Shown: positions 27,237-35,917 of the stretch, piece by piece | Numbering within the stretch: position 1 is the stretch's first letter | Layout of the letters: every line of letters begins with the position of its first letter | Assembly (NCBI GenBank): GCA_902490325.1 | Contig: CABUDJ010000011.1 | Span: forward strand, 1 to 36,524 | Direction of reading: 5' to 3' | DNA from: an uncultured Collinsella sp. | GTDB taxonomy: Bacteria; Actinomycetota; Coriobacteriia; Coriobacteriales; Coriobacteriaceae | Length of the DNA stretch: 36,524 nt | Translations under genes and position numbers: made by a program | Notes under the pieces: model-generated | What the model was told of the DNA's origin: nothing | The model's database searches: none | The model's input: the letters and a program-made list of their open reading frames with translations, nothing else

Positions 27237-28259
27237 TTAGACGCGCGGGATGTAGAGGTTGCCGAGGGTCGCGGCCATGATGGCCTTGATGGTGTGCATG
27301 CGGTTCTCGGCCTCCTCGAAGCAGCGGGAGTGCTCGCTGTAGATCACGTCGTCGGTGCACTCCATGGCCTCGATGCCGTGCTCCTCCTTGATCTTGGCGG
27401 CGTACTCGGTCTCGGCGTTGTGGAAGGCCGGGAGGCAGTGCAGGAAGATCCAGTCGTGGTTCTCGATGTGGGAGACGAGCTCGGCGTTGACCTGGAACGG
27501 GGACATCAGGCGGACGCGCTCGGCGAACTGGGACTCCTCGCCCATGGCCGCCCAGACGTTGGTGTAGACGGCGTCGGCGCCGCGGACGGCGTCCACGGGG
27601 TCGTTGGTGACGCGGATGGTCGCGCCGGACTCGGCGGCGAACTTCTGCGCGAGGGCGACGATCTCGGGGTCGGGCTCGAGCTCCTTGGGGGTGGCGTTGA
27701 CGTAGTTCACACCGAGGATGGCGGAGGTGATCATCAGGGAGTTCTGGACGTTGTTGCGACCCTGGCCGCAGTAGGCGAGCGTGAGGCCCTCGAGCCTGCC
27801 GAAGTGCTCCTTGATGGTCATGAAGTCGGCGAGCATCTGCGTGGGGTGCTCGCGGTCAGTGAGGCCGTTCCAGACGGGCACGCCGGAGTGCTCGGCGAGC
27901 TGCTCGACGTGCTCCTGCTTGAAGCCGCGGAACTCGATGGCGTCGAACATGGAGCCGAGCACCTTGGCGGTGTCGAGGACCGTCTCCTTCTTGCCCAGCT
28001 GGATGTCGCCCTTGCCCAGGTACTCGGGGTGGGCGCCCAGGTCGATGCAGGCGGTGGTGAAGGCTGCGCGGGTGCGGGTGGAGGTCTTCTCGAAGAGCAG
28101 CGCGACGTTCTTGCCCTCGAGGTAGCGGTGCGGGACGTTCTGCTTCTTGAGGTCCTTGAGGTGCTCGGCGAAGCCGATGAGCCACATGAGCTCGTCCCTG
28201 GTGTAGTCCCTCGTGGAGAGCAGGTGGCGACCCTGGAAAACCGAATCAGTCATAGTCAT
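27237..28259 (-). CDS. arcB: Ornithine carbamoyltransferase, catabolic type
   Basis: Interconverts citrulline + phosphate and ornithine + carbamoyl phosphate; in fermentation it yields carbamoyl phosphate for carbamate kinase. A 340-residue protein with the carbamoyl phosphate motif FEKTSTRTR, HPTQMLADFMT, the HCLPAFH catalytic loop and a C-terminal SRCFEEAENRMHTIKAIM helix. The ornithine loop, usually TDVWVSMG, here reads TNVWAAMGEE, changing two positions. The ATG 28259 follows GAAAGGAAA; the longer frame upstream lacks a site. First gene of the operon OTC, permease, hydrolase, downstream of the PucR-type regulator on the same strand. Catabolic rather than biosynthetic use is inferred from the neighbours. 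Confidence 0.92.
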   Translation of the reverse strand: MTMTDSVFQGRHLLSTRDYTRDELMWLIGFAEHLKDLKKQNVPHRYLEGKNVALLFEKTSTRTRAAFTTACIDLGAHPEYLGKGDIQLGKKETVLDTAKVLGSMFDAIEFRGFKQEHVEQLAEHSGVPVWNGLTDREHPTQMLADFMTIKEHFGRLEGLTLAYCGQGRNNVQNSLMITSAILGVNYVNATPKELEPDPEIVALAQKFAAESGATIRVTNDPVDAVRGADAVYTNVWAAMGEESQFAERVRLMSPFQVNAELVSHIENHDWIFLHCLPAFHNAETEYAAKIKEEHGIEAMECTDDVIYSEHSRCFEEAENRMHTIKAIMAATLGNLYIPRV

Positions 28260-28583
28260 GTTTCCTTTCGTCGGTTCTTGCCTACCCCCGACGGACGCCC
28301 CGCACGTGGGCCCCTCCAGACAGGTCAGGCGTTTCGTTCGCCCCGGATGGGGCATCGATACCTGTAGTCGGGCGCCGGTGCAGCGGCACGCCGAAACCAT
28401 GACTCAAAGTCTAGGAGCACCCAGATGCCGTGTGTTTGGTACCAACTCAAAGCCTTCCGGGGGTCTATTTGTTATTTTTTACAAATGAATTGTTATTCGT
28501 GAGCAATTGGCGGCTTGCAAGGCCAATTGTCCGAGCGTATTCGGAGTTGTTTTGTGAAAAATGACGATTCGAGTTAACTCGCA
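28260..28583 (-). promoter_or_regulatory. Control region of the arginine operon
   Basis: No gene is supported. A dyad CAATTGGC (28504-28511) / GCCAATTG (28522-28529) with TTGCAA at its centre looks like a regulator site. Towards the operon lies an AT-rich stretch (about 28466-28500) with TTGCTC, a 17-nt spacer and TGTAAA as a weak promoter, so the dyad would sit just upstream of or over the -35. This implies a leader of about 200 nt. The PucR-type regulator encoded next is the natural candidate binder. Confidence 0.45.
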
Positions 28584-29729
28584 CTATCTGCTGAGGAAAG
28601 TGAGGGAAAGGAATACGAGCAGCTCGCGGTCGTGTGAATCGCCCATGTCGAGGAGTGCTCGAATACGCCGCAACCGATATCGGACGGTGTTGGGGTGTTG
28701 GTGTAGGCGATCGGCGGTGTCGATGATGTCGCCGCTGCAGTGCACAAAGGCACGTGCCGTTTGGACCAGTTCGGTAGAGTTTTGTGTGTCGTAGCTTTCG
28801 ATGCGGTGGCGAAAACCTTGCGCGGTGCGCTCGAACATGGGGTTGGTCTGCGCTGCATACGAGAAGGCGCCCATGGACAGATCCGACCACTCAAGTCTGC
28901 GCGTTCCGCTCAGATGGGCTTCATTGAGAAGGATTGTTGCCTGACGAATGGAGATATCTGCCTCGCCGAGGGGCACCAGGTCGCCTATGCCGCAGTAGTT
29001 GACGCCAACTCCTCGAATGGCATTTTCTAGGTCACAGAAGACGCCCTCGTGCTGTTTATCGGTGGCATACGAGACGAAAACGAGCAGCGCATCGTGGTAG
29101 CGAAACGCGCATGCGTTTTGGACATCCTCGTGTCGCTGTCGAAACGAGTCCAGAAAATCGTTGAGGGTGTCTTGAATTGCGTACAGTGAGCAGCGATCAT
29201 CTTTTTCGGCAGAGATGGCAATGCAGCGCATCGTCGATCCGGTAAGGCCCGCCAACTTGTTGATCTCTTGTCTTACTTGGGCTTTTGGCTTTCCCGATAG
29301 GAGCGTGTCGACTGCGTCGCTTTTGTCGGATGCGTCGAGATCGCGCTGCAAGAGGTTGAGCGACTCGAATGCGACGCGCTCATGGTAAGCGCCGGAATAG
29401 AGATATACCGGGACGCCCATGCGTACACTTGCTTGGGCGACTGCATCGGTAAAACATGGCGAGTACACACGTTTAACGGCAATGGCTGCGACACGCCTTT
29501 CAATCATGGCAATGAGCGACGCGTCGGATAGGTCGGGGTCTTCATAGCAAAAACCAAGATTGGTGAGAATGAACTCGCCGGGCATGTATGCGCTGTAGTC
29601 GTTGATTGAAGGAGGGCAGTCTAAGATACCAACGTTGTAGACGCGGTGCTCCCCGGCATCTTCGATGGGTGCGACTAAATCAATCCGCTCGAATGCCGGT
29701 AAGGCCAAAATGTCGGCAACGGTAATCAT
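28584..29729 (-). CDS. PucR-family transcription regulator
   Basis: A 381-residue regulator. Residues 1-about 125 are a PucR N-terminal ligand-sensing domain (MITVADILALPAFERIDLVAP, then ILDCPPS...GEFILTNLGF). The middle is a GGDEF-like/CdaR-type region. The C-terminus is the PucR helix-turn-helix: ELVQTARAFVHCSGDIIDTADRLHQHPNTVRYRLRRIR. GGAGG precedes the ATG. PucR-family proteins activate genes for purine, amino acid or similar catabolism in response to a metabolite. It lies just upstream of the ornithine carbamoyltransferase operon on the same strand, and should control it. The 298 bases between it and the next gene hold the promoters of both divergent genes but no clear element. Confidence 0.85.
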   Translation of the reverse strand: MITVADILALPAFERIDLVAPIEDAGEHRVYNVGILDCPPSINDYSAYMPGEFILTNLGFCYEDPDLSDASLIAMIERRVAAIAVKRVYSPCFTDAVAQASVRMGVPVYLYSGAYHERVAFESLNLLQRDLDASDKSDAVDTLLSGKPKAQVRQEINKLAGLTGSTMRCIAISAEKDDRCSLYAIQDTLNDFLDSFRQRHEDVQNACAFRYHDALLVFVSYATDKQHEGVFCDLENAIRGVGVNYCGIGDLVPLGEADISIRQATILLNEAHLSGTRRLEWSDLSMGAFSYAAQTNPMFERTAQGFRHRIESYDTQNSTELVQTARAFVHCSGDIIDTADRLHQHPNTVRYRLRRIRALLDMGDSHDRELLVFLSLTFLSR

Positions 29730-30027
29730 GGATGCCTCCGAACGACGCCGGGTTGCTTGAACTGCTTTGCGATATACGTGATCTTCTCATTGATACAGCA
29801 TGAAGACGCGTGTATTGAAATAGTAGACCATTAATGCCTTACCGCATCGACGGGCAAACAGTTGCTTCGGCGCACGAGCGGGATGATATTAAGCTTTCAT
29901 TCTGTTTTTGCGGCGAAGGGGAATGGTCGTCGCATACAGCATGCGATGCGCCGTTTACCACCGCGGGTTTGGCATGGGCGCGCGGTGGGCATAATGGGTG
30001 GCATCGAATGAAATCGAAAGGATCATT

Positions 30028-30972
30028 ATGCCCGCGCTTATCACCCATCATCTGTTTGGCGAGGAAAGCATCGACCGTCTTCCGCAGGGCGTCATCACGT
30101 CCGATGAAGAGCGCATTGCCTTTATCTTGGGCAACCAAGGCCCCGACCCGTTTTTCTTTCACATTCTGACACCGCGTGTTTCCGACTGCACGCTGCTGGC
30201 GCAGGTCATGCATCGCTCGCGCATGTCTCGCCAGTTCGCGTGCCTGCGCGACGGCGTGTCGCATCTGCTGCCGCGCGACGCCAACTTGGGCCGTGCCTTT
30301 GCGTTGGGCCTGCTGTCTCATTACGTGCTCGACCGCAACGCCCATCCCTTTGTCTATGAACAGCAGTTTGGCATCGTGGAGTCCGATTCAGAGCTTGAGG
30401 ATTCGAGCAGTCAGGTCCATGCCGTGATCGAGAGCGACCTGGATGTGCTGATGCTGCAGCTTAAACGCGATGGCGCTACGGTTGACGATTACCCGCCGGC
30501 GGGCGAGATCGTCACCACCGATCGCATCAATCGCGTGGCCGGCGTGCTGATGAGCTATGTTGCCGGACGCGTGTACGGCATTGACATTCCGGCGGGGGAG
30601 TACGGTGCTGCCGTTGCCAATATGCAGCGACTTTACCGCGCGATTGAGCCGGCCGGCTCCGCAAAGACGCGCGCGATCTCGCTGGTTGAGGGCTTGGTGC
30701 ACGATTACTCGCTGCTCGACGGCCTTGCTCATCGCGTGACGACGGAGTTGCCCGAGCGCACCGGTAACCTGGGCCATCTGACATGGAAGAATCCCTTTAC
30801 CGACGAGGTCTCGAACGAGAGTTTCCCCGAGGTCTTTGATCGCGCGCTGGGCGATTACGAGTGCACGGTCGCACGTTTTATCGAGACCGGTGACATGGAT
30901 GCCGTGACCAGTCACGTCAACTACAGCGGTCGCGTGCTCAATGCCGATGAGGAGTTCGACCGCGAGGAATAG
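30028..30972 (+). CDS. Zinc-dependent phospholipase C-like protein
   Basis: A 314-residue protein resembling the zinc-dependent phospholipase C family found in actinobacteria and clostridia: MPALITHHLFGEE at the N-terminus, GNQGPDPFFF, then ALGLLSHYVLDRNAHPFV and VHAVIESDLDVLML, giving the metal-binding histidines and aspartates in the usual order. No signal peptide is visible, so it is likely cytoplasmic and may not be a toxin-type phospholipase; many members have unknown substrates. GAAAGGA precedes the ATG at 30028; ten further upstream codons are open but unsupported. Monocistronic, divergent from the PucR regulator. Confidence 0.78.
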   Translation: MPALITHHLFGEESIDRLPQGVITSDEERIAFILGNQGPDPFFFHILTPRVSDCTLLAQVMHRSRMSRQFACLRDGVSHLLPRDANLGRAFALGLLSHYVLDRNAHPFVYEQQFGIVESDSELEDSSSQVHAVIESDLDVLMLQLKRDGATVDDYPPAGEIVTTDRINRVAGVLMSYVAGRVYGIDIPAGEYGAAVANMQRLYRAIEPAGSAKTRAISLVEGLVHDYSLLDGLAHRVTTELPERTGNLGHLTWKNPFTDEVSNESFPEVFDRALGDYECTVARFIETGDMDAVTSHVNYSGRVLNADEEFDREE

Positions 30973-31073
30973 GGCCCGTGCGTGCCCCTTTGCCGAATCC
31001 TTACCGGCGGTTCTGGACAATTGGGGTACGATGAACTAACTGCATATCGGGCGAATACGAAGGGTCCCTGTCC

Positions 31074-32333
31074 ATGAAATACACCAAGCTCGAGCGTAAC
31101 TGGGTTATGTATGATGTGGGCAATTCGGCCCTCGTGCTGCTCAATACCTCGGTGGTGCCCATTTACTTTAACGCCATCAATACCGGCGCTTCCTCGGCCG
31201 ACCTGGTGGTCGCCTGGGGCAATGCGCAGACGATCGCCTCGCTGGTCATCGCCATGCTCATGCCCATTCTGGGCGCGCTTGCCGACTACGCCGGCAACAA
31301 GATCAAGTTCTTCTTGGGCTTCTTCCTCACGGGCCTGGTGCTTTGCCTGGCGCAGGCTATCCCAATGTCCGCCATGGCATTTTTGACCGTGTACGTGCTG
31401 TGCACCATCGGCCTTAACTCTTCTATGACGTTCTACGACGCCATGCTGCCCGACATTACCACCGACGAGCGCATGGACGCCGTGTCCAGCTCGGGCTATG
31501 CCTGGGGCTATATCGGTTCCACCGTGCCGTTCGTCATCTGCCTGGCGCTCATCATGGGCGGCCCCGCTCTTGGCGTCCCCACCATGCTGGCAACGCGTCT
31601 GTCGTTTATCATCACTGGCGCCTGGTGGCTCATCTTTACTCTGCCGCTCATTCGCACCTATAAGCAAAAGTACGGTCGCGAGCGCGGTCCCGAGGACACC
31701 ATCGGCCACATCGTGGGCGGTGTGTTCTCCGAGGTCGGACACACCATGCGCGAGATCGCCCACAACAAGACCGTGCTGGTCTACATGGTCGCGTTCTTCT
31801 TCTACATCGACGGCGTGCACACGGTCATTTCCATGGCAACCAGCTACGGCTCGGCTTTGGGCATCGATTCGACGCAGTTGGTGCTGGCGCTGCTCGTTAC
31901 GCAGTTTGTTGCTTTTCCGTCTGCCATCATCTACGGCAAGCTCGCCGGACGCGTGGGCACGCTCAACATGATCCTGGTGGCGGTCGCCGCCTACATGGGC
32001 ATTGTGCTGTTCGCCGCGTTCTTCCTAAAGACCGCCTTTGAGTTTTGGGTGCTTGCCATTATGGTCGGCCTGTTCCAGGGCGGCGTGCAGGCGCTTAGCC
32101 GTAGCTACTTTGGCCGCATTATCCCCAAGGAAAAGTCCAACGAGTACTACGGCTTCTTTGACATCTTTGGTCGTTATGCAAGCGTCATGGGCACTTTCCT
32201 AGTGTCGGTCGTCACCTCGCTGACCGGCAACCCGTCGCTGGGCGTCCTTTCCATTGGCGTGCTGCTGATCGTTGGCTTTATGCTGCTGGTCCGCCTGTCC
32301 CGCATGACTCGGGCGGCAGAGCATGCCGCATAG
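31074..32333 (+). CDS. UMF1/Atg22-type major facilitator transporter
   Basis: A 419-residue membrane protein with about twelve hydrophobic segments. N-terminal LERNWVMYDVGNSALVLLNTSVVPIYF, the FYDAMLPDI loop, SSSGYAWGYIGSTVPF and the late GGVQALSRSYFGRIIPKEKSNEYYGFFDIFGRYAS are marks of the UMF1 (Atg22-like) family, whose yeast relative exports amino acids from the vacuole. Substrate in bacteria is not known. AAGGG lies before the ATG; no other starts fit the family N-terminus. A terminator-like hairpin lies about 115 nt downstream. Confidence 0.85.
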   Translation: MKYTKLERNWVMYDVGNSALVLLNTSVVPIYFNAINTGASSADLVVAWGNAQTIASLVIAMLMPILGALADYAGNKIKFFLGFFLTGLVLCLAQAIPMSAMAFLTVYVLCTIGLNSSMTFYDAMLPDITTDERMDAVSSSGYAWGYIGSTVPFVICLALIMGGPALGVPTMLATRLSFIITGAWWLIFTLPLIRTYKQKYGRERGPEDTIGHIVGGVFSEVGHTMREIAHNKTVLVYMVAFFFYIDGVHTVISMATSYGSALGIDSTQLVLALLVTQFVAFPSAIIYGKLAGRVGTLNMILVAVAAYMGIVLFAAFFLKTAFEFWVLAIMVGLFQGGVQALSRSYFGRIIPKEKSNEYYGFFDIFGRYASVMGTFLVSVVTSLTGNPSLGVLSIGVLLIVGFMLLVRLSRMTRAAEHAA

Positions 32334-32448
32334 GAGCGAGCGGCTATTGTGCCTGTCCACGGTACTCTTTTGGGGTTATCCGCAATAAACATTGCGACTT
32401 GCGAACAATGATTTGCCCAAGTGGGTATACTGGAATCAGCTAGGTCGC

Positions 32449-32483
32449 GGGGCGTCGCCTGTGTTTGGCGGCGTCCCGTTTTT
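32449..32483 (+). terminator. Terminator or attenuator upstream of the glycosyltransferase
   Basis: An 11-bp stem (32449-32459 with 32467-32477, two G.T pairs) is followed by GTTTTTG, a good intrinsic terminator. A TATACT -10 element at 32427-32432 lies just before it and the glycosyltransferase ribosome binding site (GGGAGGG) just after. It may end the transporter transcript, attenuate the next operon, or both. Confidence 0.65.
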
Positions 32484-32504
32484 GTGTTGCAGGGAGGGTA
32501 AGGC

Positions 32505-33692
32505 ATGAACGCCACAGTCGTGATTCCAACGTATTGGGCGGGCGATGACGCTTGCGCAAACGCCCCTGGCACCTATGACCATTCGACGCGACTCAACGCC
32601 GACAATCCCGAACTCGACCGCTGCCTGGCCTCGCTTGAGCAGGTACGTGACATCCCGCGCATCATCCTTTTGGTGGTCTGTCCCGTTTCTGCCACAGCCG
32701 ATGTGTCGCTGCACGTGCGCGAGATTGTCGACGCGCATCCCACGCTCAAGGTCACCGTTGTCACCAACACCCAGGCCTCGCGCATTGCAGACCGGGTTGC
32801 TCAGATCGCGCCCAAGGGTTCGGGCGAGTGCGTGAGCCTGCGAGGCTACGGTGCCATCCGCAACATGGGGCTAGCCTGTGCCGCTGTGCTGGGGCATGAC
32901 GCGGTTATCTTTTTGGATGACGATGAGACTGTCATCGACGCCGACTTTATGAAGCGCGCGACCTATGCGTTGGGGCAGCAGACGCGTCAGGGCTTGCCGA
33001 TCTTGGTCAAGAGCGGTTATTTCTACGATCGCGACGGCTCGCCGCTGGCTCCCACGGACAAGGCGGGCATCTGCCATCGTTGGTGGACCAAGCGCATCGA
33101 GTTCAACCGTTGGATGAAAAAGGCGCTCTCGGGCACCCGCATCTCGCGTTCCAACTACGTGTGCGGCGGCCTGATGGCCCTGCACGCCCGCGCCTTTACG
33201 CGTGTGGCCTTTGACCCGTTTATCACCCGCGGCGAGGACCTGGATTACCTCTTTAACATGCGCATGTTTGGCTACGACGTGTGGTTCGATAACGAGTGGA
33301 CCGTGCGCCATCTGCCTCCGGAGTCCGAAAAGCGCTCACCGCGCTTTATGCAGGATGTATACCGTTGGTACTACGAACGGGCCAAGTTGACATTCGCCGC
33401 GCATCAAAAGGAGCTCATTCCCGTTACGGCGGCATCGCTCATGCCCTACCCGGGCCCTTGGATTTCGCGCGAGCTCGACGACCGCGTGCACAAGACCGCT
33501 ATGGTCCGCAGCGTGTTTACCCGCGAGCATGAGGGCTACCTGCGCATCTGGCGCCATGGTATCGACGAGGCAAAGGCCTATGCGCGCCAAAACGCTGCAA
33601 GCTACCTGCGTTTCCAGAGCTTTTGGCCCAAGATCATGGACGGGCTTTGGCGTGACGCACAACTGATCAGTATCCTGGAGGGGGCCGAATGA
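32505..33692 (+). CDS. Family 2 glycosyltransferase
   Basis: A 395-residue GT-A type enzyme without membrane segments. MNATVVIPTYWAG begins the nucleotide-sugar fold, IRNMGLACAA precedes the metal-binding acidic motif VIFLDDDETVID, and GEDLDYLFNMRMFGYDVWFD matches the ED acceptor/catalytic region of GT2 enzymes. The SRSNYVCGGLMALHARAF loop is consistent. Donor and acceptor are not readable; cell-wall or capsule glycan modification is plausible given the coupled LytS-type sensor. GGGAGGG before the ATG. Its stop overlaps the kinase start (ATGA), so the two proteins are made together. Confidence 0.85.
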   Translation: MNATVVIPTYWAGDDACANAPGTYDHSTRLNADNPELDRCLASLEQVRDIPRIILLVVCPVSATADVSLHVREIVDAHPTLKVTVVTNTQASRIADRVAQIAPKGSGECVSLRGYGAIRNMGLACAAVLGHDAVIFLDDDETVIDADFMKRATYALGQQTRQGLPILVKSGYFYDRDGSPLAPTDKAGICHRWWTKRIEFNRWMKKALSGTRISRSNYVCGGLMALHARAFTRVAFDPFITRGEDLDYLFNMRMFGYDVWFDNEWTVRHLPPESEKRSPRFMQDVYRWYYERAKLTFAAHQKELIPVTAASLMPYPGPWISRELDDRVHKTAMVRSVFTREHEGYLRIWRHGIDEAKAYARQNAASYLRFQSFWPKIMDGLWRDAQLISILEGAE

Positions 33693-35032
33693 TCGACCGC
33701 CGCGCCCAGCGCGATAGTTCAATATCAATCTTTCGCATCATTGCCGTTGCCTGCGCCATTTGCGTGCTGGTGTACTTTATTTTTGCCTTGGTGACCGGTA
33801 TCGAGCCGATCGCCACGGTGATTGCCTGCGCGCTGCTGTGCATCTTTCTGTGCATCTTTATCTTTTTGACGCTCAATCCCGATTCGGTGCGCTCCCAGTA
33901 CACCGAGGAGACGCTCTCGGTGGCCTCGGCCATGCTCGAGGACATTAAGGGCGGTCTGACGCAGGAGTCGGCGCGTTTGGTGTGCCGGCGCATTTTGCCC
34001 GAGACGCGCGCCATGACGGTGGCCATCACCGACGAGGACAACGTGCTTGCCTGCGCGGGCGAGTTTGAGGAAAAACTGCTGCCCGATACTCCCATCCACA
34101 CGCTTGCCACACGCTACGTTATCGAACATGGCATCGTGCAGTCGTTCAACCGTATGGTGGATGTCGTGGGCTCGGACGGCTCGCACAACCAAGTCCCCGC
34201 CGGCATTATCGCCCCCATCAAGGTGGGCGATCGTACCGTCGGCACGCTCAAGTTCTACTACAAGACCCCGCGCGCCGTCGACCGTACCCAGTATGCGCTT
34301 GCCTCGGGCTTTGCCGAGATCTTGTCCACACAGCTCGCCATCCACGAGCTCGAGGTGCAAAAGGAACTCACGGCGCGCGCCGAGGTGCGTGCGCTGCAGG
34401 CGCAGATCAACCCGCACTTCCTGTTCAACACGCTGAACACCATTGCATCGTTTACGCGCACCGACCCGCTGCGGGCCCGCGAACTGCTTCGTGAGTTCTC
34501 ATCGTTCTATCGTGCCACGCTCGACAACTCGGGATCGCTTATTCCGGTCTCGCGCGAGGTCGCACAGACCAAGCGCTACCTTACCTTTGAGAAGGCCCGC
34601 TTTGGCGAGGACCGCGTGCTTGCGACGTTCGATGTGTCCGAGGACGTGGAAGATACGCTGGTGCCGGCGTTCGTGATCCAGCCGATTGTCGAGAACGCCG
34701 TGCGTCATGGTATGGGCGATGACGACGCCCTGAGGATCGACGTGACCGTTCACCAAGACGGCGAGGATGCAATCTTGATTGCCGTGGCCGATAATGGCGT
34801 GGGCATGGATGAGGGTACCGCCGCCAGACTGTTTGACGAGCGTTCTGCCCGTCCCGACGCCAGCTCTCCCCAGGGTGGCGGCGCCGGTGTGGCCATGCAC
34901 AATATTTCGGAGCGCATCCATCGCTTTTATGGGCCGCACTCCTATACGCGTGTCGAATCGGCGCCGGGCAAGGGCACCAAAGTGCTCCTTCATCTTGATT
35001 TGTCAGAGAGCATCTTTGACATTCAAGAGTAA
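33689..35032 (+). CDS. LytS/YehU-type sensor histidine kinase
   Basis: A 447-residue kinase of the LytS (His_kinase) class. Two membrane helices (about 15-35 and 42-62) form a hairpin with almost no external loop; LytS itself has more. A GAF-like region follows (about 70-220, TMTVAITDEDNVLACAG, PIKVGDRTVGTLKFYY). The phosphoacceptor histidine lies in QAQINPHFLFNTLNTI (about 242-257), then the ATPase with IQPIVENAVRHGM, ADNGVGMD and GGGAGVAMHNISERI. It should phosphorylate the LytTR regulator encoded 72 nt downstream. The ATG overlaps the glycosyltransferase TGA. The poor outside loop suggests sensing in the membrane or by the cytoplasmic GAF domain. Confidence 0.92.
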   Translation: MIDRRAQRDSSISIFRIIAVACAICVLVYFIFALVTGIEPIATVIACALLCIFLCIFIFLTLNPDSVRSQYTEETLSVASAMLEDIKGGLTQESARLVCRRILPETRAMTVAITDEDNVLACAGEFEEKLLPDTPIHTLATRYVIEHGIVQSFNRMVDVVGSDGSHNQVPAGIIAPIKVGDRTVGTLKFYYKTPRAVDRTQYALASGFAEILSTQLAIHELEVQKELTARAEVRALQAQINPHFLFNTLNTIASFTRTDPLRARELLREFSSFYRATLDNSGSLIPVSREVAQTKRYLTFEKARFGEDRVLATFDVSEDVEDTLVPAFVIQPIVENAVRHGMGDDDALRIDVTVHQDGEDAILIAVADNGVGMDEGTAARLFDERSARPDASSPQGGGAGVAMHNISERIHRFYGPHSYTRVESAPGKGTKVLLHLDLSESIFDIQE

Positions 35033-35104
35033 AATAAAAGGCTACGGGCTCAACGTCATGCGACGGATGCCCGGCGTAGTTAGTTGACGAAAGGTTTTAT
35101 CCCT

Positions 35105-35821
35105 ATGCTGCGTGCGATGATTGTGGATGATGAGGCGCCGGCTCGCTCGGAGCTTCGCTTCCTGCTCGAGCAAACGGGCAAGATCGGCACGATCACTGAG
35201 GCGTCGAGCGTCCGCTCCGCCATCGAGATGCTTATGGAAAGTCGCGTAGATGTCGTGTTTCTCGATATCTCGATGCCCGGTGCCTCGGGCCTGCAACTTG
35301 CCGAGGCGCTGCATAAGCTCAAAAATCCGCCGGCGATCGTGTTTGTGACTGCGTATAGTGACCATGCGGTCGAGGCATTCGACGTGGATGCCGTCGATTA
35401 TCTGATGAAGCCGGTCGAGGAAGCTCGCTTGGATCGCGCGATCGAGAAGGTCATGCAACGCGCCAAGCCGGTTACGGACAGCAAGGTGACCATCGAGCGT
35501 ATCCCGGTGGAAAAGGGCGGCCGCAAGGTGCTCATTCCCGTGGACGACATTCGCTTTATCATGGCCAAGGACGATTACTCCTGCATCTATACCGTCGATG
35601 ATCGCTTTTTGTCGACGACCTCGCTGGCGCAGTTTGAGGCCAAGCTCTGCGACTTTGGCTTCTTCCGTGTTCACCGCCGCTATATCGTCAACTTGGCGTG
35701 CGTCACGGATGTGGAGACGGTGCCCTCGGGCGCCATCCAGCTGGGCATTACGGGCGTCGACGAACGCGTGCCGGTTTCGCGCCGCCGCGTCGTGCCGCTT
35801 AAGAAGGCCCTGAGTCTCTAG
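35105..35821 (+). CDS. LytTR-family response regulator
   Basis: A 238-residue regulator. The receiver domain (about 1-120) has MLRAMIVDDEAPARSEL, the phosphorylated aspartate in VVFLDISMPGASG (about 58), VTAYSDHAVEAF and the DYLMKPV lysine. The C-terminal LytTR DNA-binding domain (about 140-238) has VLIPVDDIRFIMAKDDYS and GFFRVHRRYIVNL. Such regulators control wall, capsule or autolysis genes. The ATG 35105 gives the typical receiver start; a TTG at 35084 is open but not needed. AAAGG lies 12-13 nt upstream, a somewhat long spacing. Partner of the kinase encoded just before. Confidence 0.93.
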   Translation: MLRAMIVDDEAPARSELRFLLEQTGKIGTITEASSVRSAIEMLMESRVDVVFLDISMPGASGLQLAEALHKLKNPPAIVFVTAYSDHAVEAFDVDAVDYLMKPVEEARLDRAIEKVMQRAKPVTDSKVTIERIPVEKGGRKVLIPVDDIRFIMAKDDYSCIYTVDDRFLSTTSLAQFEAKLCDFGFFRVHRRYIVNLACVTDVETVPSGAIQLGITGVDERVPVSRRRVVPLKKALSL

Positions 35822-35827
35822 CACACT

Positions 35828-35877
35828 GGCCCCGCAGCCCTGTAGACCTATCGTCTGCGGAGCCGTGGGGCCTTTTT
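35828..35877 (+). terminator. Terminator of the kinase/regulator operon
   Basis: GGCCCC (35828-35833) pairs with GGGGCC (35867-35872), with GCAG/CTGC pairing inside, followed by TTTTT. Confidence 0.75.
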
Positions 35878-35917
35878 GTATGTATCTGCCGAATCGTTTT
35901 TTTGCGGAAGGGATCCC

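Noticed and set aside
26997..28367. A 456-codon + strand frame opposite ornithine carbamoyltransferase
   Set aside because: Antisense shadow; the - strand frame has all family motifs.
30028..30972. A secreted phospholipase toxin
   Set aside because: The family match is to zinc-dependent phospholipase C-like proteins, but no signal peptide or membrane-binding domain is present, so a toxin role is not supported.
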